Notes: a model not told the origin generated them from the letters alone. Shown: positions 7,623-15,277, counted from the stretch's first letter. The stretch is 32,150 nucleotides of DNA from CAYFMH01 sp964344165 (GCA_964344165.1 CAYFMH010000011.1:1-32150), one strand, 5' to 3'. Program-made: numbers and translations.

Positions 7623-8516
7623 TTAAGGTACTTTTATTGTCCAAACTCCATCTGGCAGTTCATCACTTAGGATCCACGGATTGAGTTCTTTGATCTCTCG
7701 GATCGTAGTCCCATTTTCTTTCGCCCAAGTGACCAAGTTTTCAATTTGCTCTACCATTTTCACCCCATATTTTGGCCAACGGAAGTGATCTTTCGCTTGC
7801 AGCTCATAGCCATATTTTTCGGGATGCTCCATGATTTCTTTGATCGCCAGGATCCGAAAAAGGTAGCGGGCGGTCTCTTTGTTTAAGTACAAATCATAGT
7901 AGTTCTCGACTTCTTGCTCAGCGAGTCGCTGGCGAATTTTGTTGTACCCGGCATTGTACGAGGCCGCCGAGAGGGTCCAGCTCTTCATCCGCTCATTGAT
8001 AAATTCGAAGTAATCAAGGGCTGCCCCTGTAGATTTTTCGAAGTTTCTTCGTTCATCCACGGTTTGATCTACTTCGAGGCCATACTCTCGAGCGGTCTGC
8101 GGCATAAACTGCCAGATCCCAGCCGCTCCGGCTCCACTGCGAGCAGTCTCGATCAGTCCGCTCTCTGCCACGGCCACATACTTGAGATCTTCGGGAAGAT
8201 TTCGTTTGGCGAGTTCAGCTTCGATCAGGGGGAAGTATTTGGGCGCGCGTTTCAGGTACAGTACATTTTGATAATCCTGACTGAGAAGAATGAGAAAATC
8301 TTTTTCCCACTGTTCTCGCACATACTCTTTTTCGAGCGGGACAATTTCTCCGGCGAATTCGAGCTGTTCTGGCCACTCGACCGAGAGCAGATCTTTTTTC
8401 CCTACGAAGATGATCCCGCCCCGCATGCCGAATATTTGACCCAGAAAAAAAGCTAGCACGATCAAAATGGCAGACCAAAAGATGATTTTTGTAGTGGAGA
8501 TGGACCGGTAGGGCAT
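7623..8516 (-). CDS. MltD-like membrane-anchored lytic transglycosylase
   Basis: Cleaves the glycan strands of peptidoglycan. The N-terminal membrane anchor is about residues 11-30. The SLT domain follows with catalytic Glu118 in VAVAESGL, then GAAGIWQFMPQTAREYGL and SYNAGYNKI (about 186-193). The C-terminal 45 residues (VTWAKENGTTIREIKELNPW...GVWTIKVP) look like one LysM wall-binding repeat. The start ATG at 8516 has no clear Shine-Dalgarno site. It is a single-gene unit. Confidence 0.92.
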   Translation of the reverse strand: MPYRSISTTKIIFWSAILIVLAFFLGQIFGMRGGIIFVGKKDLLSVEWPEQLEFAGEIVPLEKEYVREQWEKDFLILLSQDYQNVLYLKRAPKYFPLIEAELAKRNLPEDLKYVAVAESGLIETARSGAGAAGIWQFMPQTAREYGLEVDQTVDERRNFEKSTGAALDYFEFINERMKSWTLSAASYNAGYNKIRQRLAEQEVENYYDLYLNKETARYLFRILAIKEIMEHPEKYGYELQAKDHFRWPKYGVKMVEQIENLVTWAKENGTTIREIKELNPWILSDELPDGVWTIKVP

Positions 8517-8555
8517 GGTAAAATTATTCTAATCTTTAAAAGAAGAAAAACAATC

Positions 8556-9839
8556 TTACCCAAATGATTTTTTTCGAGAAATTTCCTGAAGTTTAGCTAA
8601 AGAGGCGACAAAAGAAGAAAGGTCATGAAATAAAAGACCATCAAGTTCTGGGGCATCAGAAGCTAGTGGTTCTCGGCCTCTAAAAATATCAAAAATACTT
8701 TGATGAACTCTTTGGTGGAAAATGGAAGAACTTCCAAAACCATGGTTTTCTGTGAATCCGTAAATAATCGCCTGTAGCACTAAAGTATTTTGAAGATAAG
8801 CGTAAGCCCGAACAAAAAGGTTTAAAAGCTCTGACAAGTTTTTTGGTTCTATTTCAATATCTCCATTTTGGAGTGGCAAATCTTTTTTTCTAGATCGATT
8901 CACCAAACATGAGTCAGTAAAGGTGCTGACAACATATTTGTCAGATTTATTTCTTTTGAATAAAACTAATTCAAAAGGAAGGCTATAAGTAGAAAAAAAA
9001 GTCGGGAAGGAACTCCTTTCATTAAAAAAAAATTCAATTTTTGCTAACTCCAATACTCCATTTTCTAATTGTATGGAAAAATCTATTTGGAGCTCATGTT
9101 TTTCTGCTCCATCAAAAGGAACTCTTCGGTTTGGAAGTTGACCATCTGGAGAGAATTTTTCCCTAGAAATTGGAATAAAATCAACTTTATTTTCTTCGGG
9201 AACAGAAATTAAAAATCCTCTGGAACCATCAATAGTTTCTGTTTCTTTTTCGTATCTTTTTGTATTTTTTTCTGGAACCACCAGTATCAATGGTGAAAGA
9301 GGAGAGATAAAGTTTGTAACAACAGGCTTAAGTACTCCCAACGGAGCAAATTGATGTTGAGAAAGGATTGTTCCTGAATGTTGTTTCAAAATAGCATTAG
9401 CCGCGCTTCTTAGTTCTGGATCTCTTATTTTTTCTACCCCTGGCATCAAGACCTCTTTCTTTGGTGCCAAGATTCCTCTTGCTATTTCATCCATTGGCAA
9501 AAGCGAAGACAAAACCTGATTAACTACTGCATTTTTTGCTCCATTGAGAACCTCTCTCCGAGAAAAAGAGTTCTCAAAAACCACCTTACGAACCATTTTC
9601 ATAATTCGCTCCAATGGAATCTCCATTTCTAGAAGTCGTGCAGCTCTTTCCTTCTGATCTCCCTCTAATTCATCCCAAAACATAGCCTCTTCATCTGTGA
9701 CTAACTGGATTGTTTTGTTTTCTTGGTCAGGGATCGTGAGTTGATTTCCAGCTGGTACCTCAGATAAACCAGGAAATAAAAAACTTCGTCGATTTTCATC
9801 AACTTCGGGTTCGGCAAAGATGGTTCGAGGTTTGAGCAT
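8556..9839 (-). CDS. Hypothetical protein (427 aa)
   Basis: No recognised family, no signal peptide and no membrane segment. The N-terminal half has charged helices (about 50-110). The middle has beta-type stretches (LILVVPEK, GFLISVPEENKVDFIPISREKF), and the last 100 residues are helical. FSRREVLNGAKNAVV (about 92-106) imitates a twin-arginine motif but lies inside the protein. The gene starts at an ATG just across from the toxin-antitoxin promoter and lies downstream of nothing on its strand. Confidence 0.75.
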   Translation of the reverse strand: MLKPRTIFAEPEVDENRRSFLFPGLSEVPAGNQLTIPDQENKTIQLVTDEEAMFWDELEGDQKERAARLLEMEIPLERIMKMVRKVVFENSFSRREVLNGAKNAVVNQVLSSLLPMDEIARGILAPKKEVLMPGVEKIRDPELRSAANAILKQHSGTILSQHQFAPLGVLKPVVTNFISPLSPLILVVPEKNTKRYEKETETIDGSRGFLISVPEENKVDFIPISREKFSPDGQLPNRRVPFDGAEKHELQIDFSIQLENGVLELAKIEFFFNERSSFPTFFSTYSLPFELVLFKRNKSDKYVVSTFTDSCLVNRSRKKDLPLQNGDIEIEPKNLSELLNLFVRAYAYLQNTLVLQAIIYGFTENHGFGSSSIFHQRVHQSIFDIFRGREPLASDAPELDGLLFHDLSSFVASLAKLQEISRKKSFG

Positions 9840-9883
9840 TAAATTTAATCTAATTTGATTATTTTTAATAAAAAGTCAAAAAT

Positions 9884-9916
9884 TTGATTTTCTGCAACTT
9901 TTAAATATATTAAAAG
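9884..9916 (+). promoter_or_regulatory. Leaderless promoter with palindromic operator of the toxin-antitoxin pair
   Basis: TTGATT (9884-9889), 16-bp spacer, TATATT (9906-9911), then exactly 7 bases to the antitoxin ATG. An inverted repeat CTTTTAA-ATATA-TTAAAAG (9898-9916) covers the -10 box, as expected for autorepression by the antitoxin or the complex. Confidence 0.75.
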
Positions 9917-9918
9917 CG

Positions 9919-10080
9919 ATGAAAACAATGGATGTATCTTATCTCGTAGACGAGCAAGGAAAAAAGACCTCAGTGGTTATCCCTTTAAGTTTATTGCAAA
10001 AAATGGATTTTGAAGATTTGTATGATGTAGTAATAGCCAAAGATCGCTTAAAAAATGATGAGTTTGTAGAATTTGAGTAA
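9919..10080 (+). CDS. Antitoxin of a RelE/ParE-type module (53 aa)
   Basis: ATG to TAA, 53 residues, beginning MKTMDVSYLVDEQGKKTSVV and ending in an acidic tail NDEFVEFE. Its stop overlaps the toxin start by one base (TAATG), the usual arrangement in type II modules. Short length, acidic end and position upstream of a RelE-like toxin support the antitoxin call. The family is not clear from sequence alone. Confidence 0.8.
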   Translation: MKTMDVSYLVDEQGKKTSVVIPLSLLQKMDFEDLYDVVIAKDRLKNDEFVEFE

Positions 10081-10343
10081 TGTTCAAAATTTTAATTTCT
10101 AAAAAAGCAAAAAAAGAATTGGCTAAATTTACAAAAGAACAACAAGCCATTATTCGTGCTGATATTCTTTTACTAAAAAAATTTCCTCAAATTCAAAAAA
10201 CAAAAAAATTAAAAGGAGAAAATGATTTATTTCGCACAAGAGGAAGTAATTTTCGCATAATTTTCAAAGTTTTGAAAAATACCGAAGTCATAAAAATTAC
10301 GCACATCAGAAAAAGAAATGAAAAAACCTACAAAAATTTATAG
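10080..10343 (+). CDS. RelE/ParE family toxin
   Basis: 87 residues, strongly basic. The fold marks of RelE/ParE are visible: SKKAKKELAKFTKEQQAII helices, LKGENDLFRTRGSNFRIIFKV strands and the end strand VIKITHIRKRNEKTY. RelE-type proteins cut mRNA on the ribosome and ParE types act on gyrase; sequence alone does not separate them here. Translation is probably coupled to the antitoxin through TAATG. Confidence 0.88.
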   Translation: MFKILISKKAKKELAKFTKEQQAIIRADILLLKKFPQIQKTKKLKGENDLFRTRGSNFRIIFKVLKNTEVIKITHIRKRNEKTYKNL

Positions 10344-10360
10344 TTTTTAAATTAATTTTT

Positions 10361-11983
10361 ATGAAATCCGACATCCTCAAAAATCGCGTCGAAACCCTCC
10401 CTCACCGCTCTCTCCTCAGAGCTAGTGGACTACAAGATGACGACTTCAAGAAACCCTTCATCGGGGTGGCAAATGCCTACAATACCGTCATCCCTGGCCA
10501 CATCCACCTCAATGAACTGGCAAAAGAAGTCATGCGCGGGATCAGAGAAGCTGGAGGCGTTCCCTTCGTCTGGGGAGTCCCAGGGGTTTGCGATGGGATC
10601 GCGATGTACGCAGAGATGAGACTTTCTCTCCCTTCACGAGACCACATCGCCGACAATATTGAGATCATGATGCTCTCTCACTCTTTCGACGGATGGGTAG
10701 GTGTGACCAATTGTGACAAAATCACTCCTGGAATGCTCATGGCCGCCGGAAGACTCGATCTCCCCGCCATCATGTTGACGGGAGGACCGATGAAAGCCGG
10801 TAAACACCATGGAAAAAACATCGACCTGATCACAGGATTTGAAGCCGTAGGCGGGATAAAAAAAGGAAATATCTCTGAATCCGAAGGAAAAGAAATCGAA
10901 TGTGAGGCCTGTCCCACTGCCGGATCGTGCTCGGGACTCTTCACAGCCAACTCCATGGCCTGTATGACCGAAGTGCTCGGGATGAGTGTGACGAACTGTG
11001 CCACGACCCTGGCGATAGATCCAAAGAAAAAAGAACAAGCCTTCGAATCTGGAAAAAAGATCGTCGAACTCGTAAAAGCCAGCGAAAAATATAAACCTTC
11101 CCACATCATGACCCCGAAGGCGTTTGAAAACGCGATCCGGATCGACAATGCTATCGGCGGATCGTCTAACGTGGTGCTACATCTGATCGCGATTGCCAAA
11201 GAACTCGGGATCGAGCTATCAGAGGATGACTTCGATCGACTCTCTCGAGAGACACCAAATATCTGTCATATCCGTCCAGCCGGACCACACGTGATGGAGG
11301 ATCTAGATCGAGCCGGAGGGATCCCCGCCGTACTCAATCGATTTGCCGACAAATTAAATGACGAACTCACGATCAACGAAACTACCATTCAACAGATTGC
11401 CAACGAAGCAAAAGTACTGGACGATGATGTCATCAGGCCGCTTGATAATCCATACTACCCCGAGGGAGGCGTCGCGTGTCTCAAGGGAAATCTGGCTGAC
11501 TCTTCGGTCATCAAACAAACCGCCGTTCCAGAAGAAATGTTGACCCACACAGGCCCAGCCAAGGTTTTTGAAAGCGAACAAGATCTGCTCGACGGGATCG
11601 AAAGTGGAAAAATTGAAGAAGATGATGTAGTCGTGATCCGGTTTATGGGACCAGCCGGAGCCCCGGGAATGCCAGAAATGCTCACTCCCACTTCGGCCAT
11701 CAAGGGAGCTGGATTTAAACGGGTGGCTCTCATCACGGATGGACGATTCTCTGGAGGGACAGCCGGACCGTGCATCGGTCACGTGATGCCAGAAGCCTAT
11801 CTCGGAGGGCCAATCGCCGCAGTGCAAGATGGAGATGTGATTGAAATCGATATCCCTAATCGTAAATTAAACATAAACCTGTCCGACGAAGAAATCAAAG
11901 AACGGCTAAAAAACGTACAAGCCCCAAAAAGGCAGATGTCACCGATGCTAGTGAAGTTTCGAAAATCAGCCGAACAACAATAA
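10361..11983 (+). CDS. ilvD: Dihydroxy-acid dehydratase
   Basis: Fe-S enzyme of valine, isoleucine and leucine synthesis; dehydrates 2,3-dihydroxy acids to 2-keto acids. Seen: GVANAYNTVIPGH near the start, TNCDKITPGM (Cys118), ACPTAGSCSGLFTANSM (Cys184, Cys190), GGSSNVVLH, DGRFSGGTAGP and HVMPEA near the end. The length of 540 residues is normal. No other branched-chain gene is in the window, so the pathway is either elsewhere or incomplete. The start has no Shine-Dalgarno site. It follows the toxin gene by 17 bases but is probably a separate unit. Confidence 0.97.
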   Translation: MKSDILKNRVETLPHRSLLRASGLQDDDFKKPFIGVANAYNTVIPGHIHLNELAKEVMRGIREAGGVPFVWGVPGVCDGIAMYAEMRLSLPSRDHIADNIEIMMLSHSFDGWVGVTNCDKITPGMLMAAGRLDLPAIMLTGGPMKAGKHHGKNIDLITGFEAVGGIKKGNISESEGKEIECEACPTAGSCSGLFTANSMACMTEVLGMSVTNCATTLAIDPKKKEQAFESGKKIVELVKASEKYKPSHIMTPKAFENAIRIDNAIGGSSNVVLHLIAIAKELGIELSEDDFDRLSRETPNICHIRPAGPHVMEDLDRAGGIPAVLNRFADKLNDELTINETTIQQIANEAKVLDDDVIRPLDNPYYPEGGVACLKGNLADSSVIKQTAVPEEMLTHTGPAKVFESEQDLLDGIESGKIEEDDVVVIRFMGPAGAPGMPEMLTPTSAIKGAGFKRVALITDGRFSGGTAGPCIGHVMPEAYLGGPIAAVQDGDVIEIDIPNRKLNINLSDEEIKERLKNVQAPKRQMSPMLVKFRKSAEQQ

Positions 11984-12024
11984 CACCCCCCTCTCGTGAC
12001 CTATTAATTCAAGAAAAACTTTTC

Positions 12025-12100
12025 GCGATTTTTTGTTGGGGCGAGATTTTTTTGCTTGTCAAAAAAACTCGTCCTCAAAAAATCGCTCTCGCCGAACGAG
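12025..12100. terminator. Long compound hairpin between convergent genes
   Basis: Outer stem GCGATTTTTTG (12025-12035) / CAAAAAATCGC (12076-12086). Inner stem GGGCGAG-TTTTTTTG (12039-12054, one bulged A) / CAAAAAAACTCGTCC (12060-12074), loop of five. On the minus strand a further stem GCTCG-TTCGG-CGAG is followed by T6, fitting the 3' end of the DUF1622 gene. The block probably ends transcription from both sides. Confidence 0.65.
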
Positions 12101-12162
12101 CCTCTAGCAGCAAAAAACACCAGAAGGCGAAATGGAACAAAGATAATATAAAATCTAAGGAC

Positions 12163-12546
12163 TTATTTCTTCTTTCTCACCACCTTCTTCTCTTCCGGCA
12201 CGTGATTGGCAATCGGATTCTTTCTTAGTTCTTTCATCTCTTTGAGCAAGAAATGATTCAATACAATTCGGATTGCTACAATCGTGATGAGAGCCAAAAG
12301 GTCTTCATAAAAAGGCTTATTGGTTACCCCCAGTAGCATGGTATCAATCACATCCTTCCCAACGAGGAAATCTAATCCCAAAACCAAGTGAGAACTCAAC
12401 ACTAAACGAATATGCGGAAAATGTGTCGCTGGCTTGGTAAGATACTCCCAAATCCCCAGCAAACACCCAACCAAAATAATCAAAATACCGATCACCCCAA
12501 TCCCCAGACCGATCAATTCGATGACGTGAAAAAAGACAGCTTCCAT
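12163..12546 (-). CDS. DUF1622 family membrane protein
   Basis: 127 residues with three hydrophobic segments (about 8-33, 48-62 and 84-98) and a Lys/Arg-rich tail. Family marks are HLVLGLDFLVGKDVIDTML and ITIVAIRIVLNHFLLKEMKEL. The biochemical function of DUF1622 is not known. It converges with ilvD. Confidence 0.88.
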   Translation of the reverse strand: MEAVFFHVIELIGLGIGVIGILIILVGCLLGIWEYLTKPATHFPHIRLVLSSHLVLGLDFLVGKDVIDTMLLGVTNKPFYEDLLALITIVAIRIVLNHFLLKEMKELRKNPIANHVPEEKKVVRKKK

Positions 12547-12595
12547 TTTTATTTTTTTATTTTCACCAGAAGGTTAACAAACTTTTTTACATTTT

Positions 12596-12684
12596 CAAAT
12601 AAAATACTTGATACTTAATACTTGATGCTTAATACTAAAAATACAAAATTAATCATTACTCATTATTCATTAATCATTATTTAA
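12596..12684. repeat. AT-rich word repeats upstream of trpS
   Basis: First a set of TACTTGATACTTAATACTTGATGC-type words, then TTAATCATTACTCATTATTC-type words. The second set matches the spacer at 6570-6606. No promoter stands out inside. The block fills nearly all the space between two divergent genes. Confidence 0.55.
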
Positions 12685-12686
12685 AG

Positions 12687-13670
12687 ATGAGAATCCTCAC
12701 CGGCATGACCCCCAGCGGAAATCCCCACATCGGGAATTATTTTGGGATGATGAAGCCCTCAGTCGATATTCAAAACGAAGGAAAAAACGACTGCTTTTAT
12801 TTCATTTCAGATCTACATTCATTTACCGTTAAAAAATCTCCTGAAATATTCCGAGAAAACCAAAAAAATGTCGTCCTCGACTGGTTAGCTGTCGGAATTG
12901 ATCCAGAAAAATCTACGTTTTACCGACAATCTGATATTACCGCCCATGCAGAACTCATGTGGTACTTGCTCTGTTTTACCCCTATGGGACTACTAGAACG
13001 AGCACACTCATACAAAGATAAAGTAGCCAAAGGGCTCGAATCAAATGCAGGGCTCTTCACCTACCCAGTGCTAATGGCCGCCGATATCCTTCTCTACGAT
13101 GCAGAGGTGATCCCCGTCGGAAAAGATCAGAAACAACACGTCGAAATGGCCCGTGACATCGCGCAAAAGTTTAACAACGAATACGGAGAAACCTTTGTTC
13201 TCCCCGAACCTCAAATTGCAGAAGAGGTACAAACGATTCCGGGACTCGATGGACAAAAAATGTCCAAAAGCTACGGAAACACGGTGGAGATTTTTGCAGA
13301 CGAGGCCACTATGAAAAAACAAATCATGTCGATCAAGACGGACTCAAAAGAACTCGGAGAACCACTCGATCCGGATAATTGTCTGGTTTTTCAGTTTCAT
13401 ACACTTTTTGAGAACCCAAACCTTGAAGACCTCCGAGCCAAATACAAAAATGGAGATATCGGCTACGGAGATGCGAAGAAAGAACTCTTTGAACTAATCT
13501 GGGAGTACTTCGCTGAAGCTAGAAAAAGACGGTCAGAACTCGAAAAAGATCCAAAATTGGTCGAAGAAATCCTCTGGAAAGGGGCTCTCTCGGCCAGTGA
13601 AATGGCGAACGAAAAGCTGGCCAAAGTACGAGAAAAATTAGGTCTCAGTGCTTCGCATTTGGGGAATTAG
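12687..13670 (+). CDS. trpS: Tryptophanyl-tRNA synthetase
   Basis: Class I aminoacyl-tRNA synthetase charging tRNA-Trp. The HIGH-type motif is PSGNPHIGNY (about 9-18) and the KMSKS motif is exact (residues 191-195). FTYPVLMAADILLYDAEVIPVGKDQKQH is the typical family core. The length of 327 residues is normal. The start MRILTGMTPSGN has no Shine-Dalgarno site. Confidence 0.97.
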   Translation: MRILTGMTPSGNPHIGNYFGMMKPSVDIQNEGKNDCFYFISDLHSFTVKKSPEIFRENQKNVVLDWLAVGIDPEKSTFYRQSDITAHAELMWYLLCFTPMGLLERAHSYKDKVAKGLESNAGLFTYPVLMAADILLYDAEVIPVGKDQKQHVEMARDIAQKFNNEYGETFVLPEPQIAEEVQTIPGLDGQKMSKSYGNTVEIFADEATMKKQIMSIKTDSKELGEPLDPDNCLVFQFHTLFENPNLEDLRAKYKNGDIGYGDAKKELFELIWEYFAEARKRRSELEKDPKLVEEILWKGALSASEMANEKLAKVREKLGLSASHLGN

Positions 13671-13701
13671 AGCTTTTGGTTACAAAACTTAAAAGATTTT
13701 A

Positions 13702-13730
13702 TTGACTTTTTATATTTTTTATATTATACA
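13702..13730 (+). promoter_or_regulatory. Promoter of the structured leader and GC-rich small genes
   Basis: TTGACT (13702-13707), 17-bp spacer, TATACA (13725-13730). Transcription from about 13737 would run through the Trp-rich micro-ORF and the nested hairpins into the small genes at 13953 and 14216. Confidence 0.65.
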
Positions 13731-13841
13731 AGTTTTGTTCTTTGAAATTTTTTTTAAAACAACAAAGAATTTTTGTTTTCATTAAATTTTATGTGAACTG
13801 CATCTTTCTTTTGAAATGATTTTGTCCCAAAATTTAGTTTT

Positions 13842-13916
13842 ATGAAAACAGTTTCCCTCTTTGTTTGTTGGGAACTTTGGTTTCGATTTTTTTGGAGATG
13901 GAACTCTCATCTCTGA
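13842..13916 (+). CDS. Possible Trp-rich leader peptide (24 aa)
   Basis: ATG to TGA, 24 codons, four of them TGG (WELW, then FFWRW). It lies in the leader RNA and its Trp codons overlap the left arm of a 12-bp stem. That resembles an attenuator peptide, but the genes after it have no known tie to tryptophan. It could also be a by-product of T/G-rich hairpin sequence. Confidence 0.25.
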   Translation: MKTVSLFVCWELWFRFFWRWNSHL

Positions 13917-13933
13917 GAATCTCGAAACCAAGG
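13849..13933 (+). promoter_or_regulatory. Nested leader hairpins
   Basis: Main stem CTTTGGTTTCGA (13875-13886) / TCGAAACCAAGG (13922-13933), 12 pairs with one G-T. Inside it is a second hairpin GAGATG (13895-13900) / CATCTC (13908-13913). A shorter hairpin before it (TTCCC / GGGAA, about 13853-13874) partly competes with the main left arm. The right arm ends 19 bases before the ATG of the next gene. Confidence 0.55.
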
Positions 13934-13952
13934 GTAAGAAAGGATAACCTCC

Positions 13953-14186
13953 ATGCCCATGAACGTAGACTTCCAACTCAAAATGACGGCAGCGATGCTG
14001 TTCCGTCAATACGGACAGGAACGTGCCATTAAGTCAGCCCGCACCAGTCAGCGCCAGCAGGCCAAGCTGGGCAATCAGGCCGGTGTCGATGGCTGGGACA
14101 TCGTCATCAGTCACCTTGAAAAAGGCGAGGTCAAACTGTCTGACCTCGACGAGAGAACCTTCGACTTGGAACCCAAGGATTACTAG
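13953..14186 (+). CDS. Hypothetical protein (77 aa) of foreign character
   Basis: Starts MPMNVDFQLKMTAAMLFRQYG; helix-rich, charged, with an acidic end. No family recognised. It has an AGGA Shine-Dalgarno site upstream, unlike nearly all other genes here. It also uses CAG, CTG, GCC and CGT/CGC codons far more than the neighbours, pointing to recent transfer from a G+C-richer genome or a chimeric join. A second ATG at 13959 is possible. Confidence 0.6.
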   Translation: MPMNVDFQLKMTAAMLFRQYGQERAIKSARTSQRQQAKLGNQAGVDGWDIVISHLEKGEVKLSDLDERTFDLEPKDY

Positions 14187-14215
14187 GCCAAAGGGCAGAA
14201 AAAAGGAGTATGCCC

Positions 14216-14377
14216 ATGAAATCAATGATTGTTCTTCTCATCGTAGGTCTTTCCGGCTGCAGCATCAGCCTCGGTAGCGATTCAGACTACCATGGCGGAT
14301 CCCATACGATCAGCGTCGAAGAAAACTGCACGATCTTCAGACAACCCGGTCAGGTTGTCATCAAATGCCCCCATTGA
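14216..14377 (+). CDS. Small lipoprotein (53 aa) of foreign character
   Basis: Begins MKSMIVLLIVGLSGCSIS; LSGC is a lipobox with Cys15, leaving a mature part of about 39 residues with one Cys pair (ENCTIF, IKCPH). AAGGAG 7 bases before the ATG is a clear Shine-Dalgarno site. It lies 29 bases after the 77-residue gene and is followed by a GC-rich terminator, so the two form a compact transcription unit. The function is unknown. Confidence 0.6.
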   Translation: MKSMIVLLIVGLSGCSISLGSDSDYHGGSHTISVEENCTIFRQPGQVVIKCPH

Positions 14378-14400
14378 TCCAACAACACAAAGAGGGAAGC

Positions 14401-14423
14401 GCCCCCCATACCGGGGGGCTTTT
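14401..14423 (+). terminator. GC-rich rho-independent terminator
   Basis: GCCCCCC, loop ATACC, GGGGGGC, then TTTT. It marks the right end of the foreign-looking patch. Confidence 0.9.
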
Positions 14424-14534
14424 CCTTATGTTTTATTTTTTTTAGTAAAAATTAGAAATCCCTTATTCAAGGTCTTTTTTGAATCAAAAATTTATACAAT
14501 AAAATAAGATATCTACCTGTTCAAGCGAAAATTT

Positions 14535-14563
14535 TTGACAAAGAGGTTGCAAATAAATACAAT
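14535..14563 (+). promoter_or_regulatory. Near-consensus promoter of the structured RNA
   Basis: Perfect TTGACA (14535-14540), 17-bp spacer, TACAAT (14558-14563). It is the strongest promoter-like site in the window and no ORF follows, so it should drive an RNA gene. Confidence 0.8.
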
Positions 14564-14569
14564 GCCCTG

Positions 14570-14876
14570 ATTTTCAAATTTAGAAAATCAAAAAATTGTT
14601 CTTTTTTCATTTTTGCTCTTTGCTCTGTGATGCTTTTGGAGCCCAACCACTTCAGAACGCACTAACCGCTTCGCGGTAAAAAACAAAACTGTCCGTGTCA
14701 CATCTCGACTTGTCCTAGACTAACCGCAGCATGAGACACACCCATGGACACCGGCTGGTAACTGGAAACAATTACCAAAACATGGCAGAGGGTCTGGGAA
14801 AGGTTAGCCCGCTAAAAACCGGTCCACACATTTCACTCAATACACTCGAGTTCTAAATGTCTTGACCGGTTTTTTC
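14570..14876 (+). ncRNA. Unidentified structured non-coding RNA (about 305 nt)
   Basis: Bounded by the strong promoter at 14535 and a long terminator at 14814. No usable ORF lies inside. Stems seen in order: GATTTTC / GAAAATC (14569-14589), ACCGC-TTC-GCGGT (14664-14676), TGTCC+GTGTC pairing with GACAC+GGACA (about 14690-14750), GGTAA / TTACC (14757-14776), and a possible long-range CTAACC / GGTTAG pair. Signatures of tmRNA, RNase P and SRP RNA were looked for by eye and not found; divergent versions cannot be excluded. A housekeeping or regulatory RNA is likely. Confidence 0.65.
14814..14876 (+). terminator. Terminator of the structured RNA
   Basis: AAAAACCGGTC (14814-14824) pairs with GACCGGTTTTT (14864-14874), ending in a T run. 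Inside, ACATTT / AAATGT and ACTC / GAGT extend the hairpin, so the stem is long and multi-part. Confidence 0.85.
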
Positions 14877-15023
14877 TTTGTAAAAATAAAAAATGCGTCA
14901 TTCGGGATGACGAATATTATTTTTGACTTTTTTCCCCTCAAAAATATCCTCTCCTGGCCTAAAAAAACAAAATCTAACCTACAAAGGTTAATCACAAGGA
15001 CAGGTTTGATTTTGAGAGGAGGA

Positions 15024-15078
15024 GCAGACAAAGCTTAGCGAAATCCCGATGCATCGGGATGAAGCGTGCGTCGTCTGC
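15024..15078. repeat. Cruciform-like palindrome before the broken tRNA
   Basis: Perfect 18-bp palindrome ATCCCGATGCATCGGGAT (15043-15060). It is enclosed by GCTT / AAGC and an outer GCAGAC / GTCTGC. It lies 9 bases before the tRNA 5' half. The rest of 14880-15086 holds only a possible promoter (TTGACT at 14923, TATCCT at 14945) that may once have served the tRNA. Confidence 0.65.
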
Positions 15079-15086
15079 GACGACGA

Positions 15087-15137
<51 letters not shown>

Positions 15138-15161
15138 GCAAAAATTCTGTAACACCTCTCT

Positions 15162-15250
15162 AAGCCTTTTATAGTAAAGGTTTGCTTAATTTTTTGCAAA
15201 TAAAAAAATGGGAGCCCACAACTCCTTCCCCGGGGGAAGCGGTTATGGGC
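15162..15250. other. Left-end hairpins of the element
   Basis: Hairpin 1: AAGC+CCTTT / AAAGG+GCTT (15162-15186). Hairpin 2: GCCCACAAC / GTTATGGGC outer and CTTCCCC / GGGGAAG inner (15214-15250). Both lie between attL and the integrase gene. They may be recombination-protein sites or control the integrase. Apart from these and the operator-like site next to the gene, the spacer 15138-15308 shows no coding sequence. Confidence 0.5.
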
Positions 15251-15277
15251 GAATAAATAACGCCTTTTCCAAAGTTT

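Noticed and set aside
9536..9600. Twin-arginine signal (SRREVLNG) in the 427-residue protein
   Set aside because: It lies about 92 residues inside the protein and the following stretch is not hydrophobic enough.
10634..11827. Several ORFs antisense to ilvD
   Set aside because: All lie opposite a certain enzyme gene and follow from its codon bias.
14292..14507. 71-codon ORF crossing the GC-rich terminator
   Set aside because: It overlaps the small lipoprotein gene in another frame and reads through the terminator hairpin.
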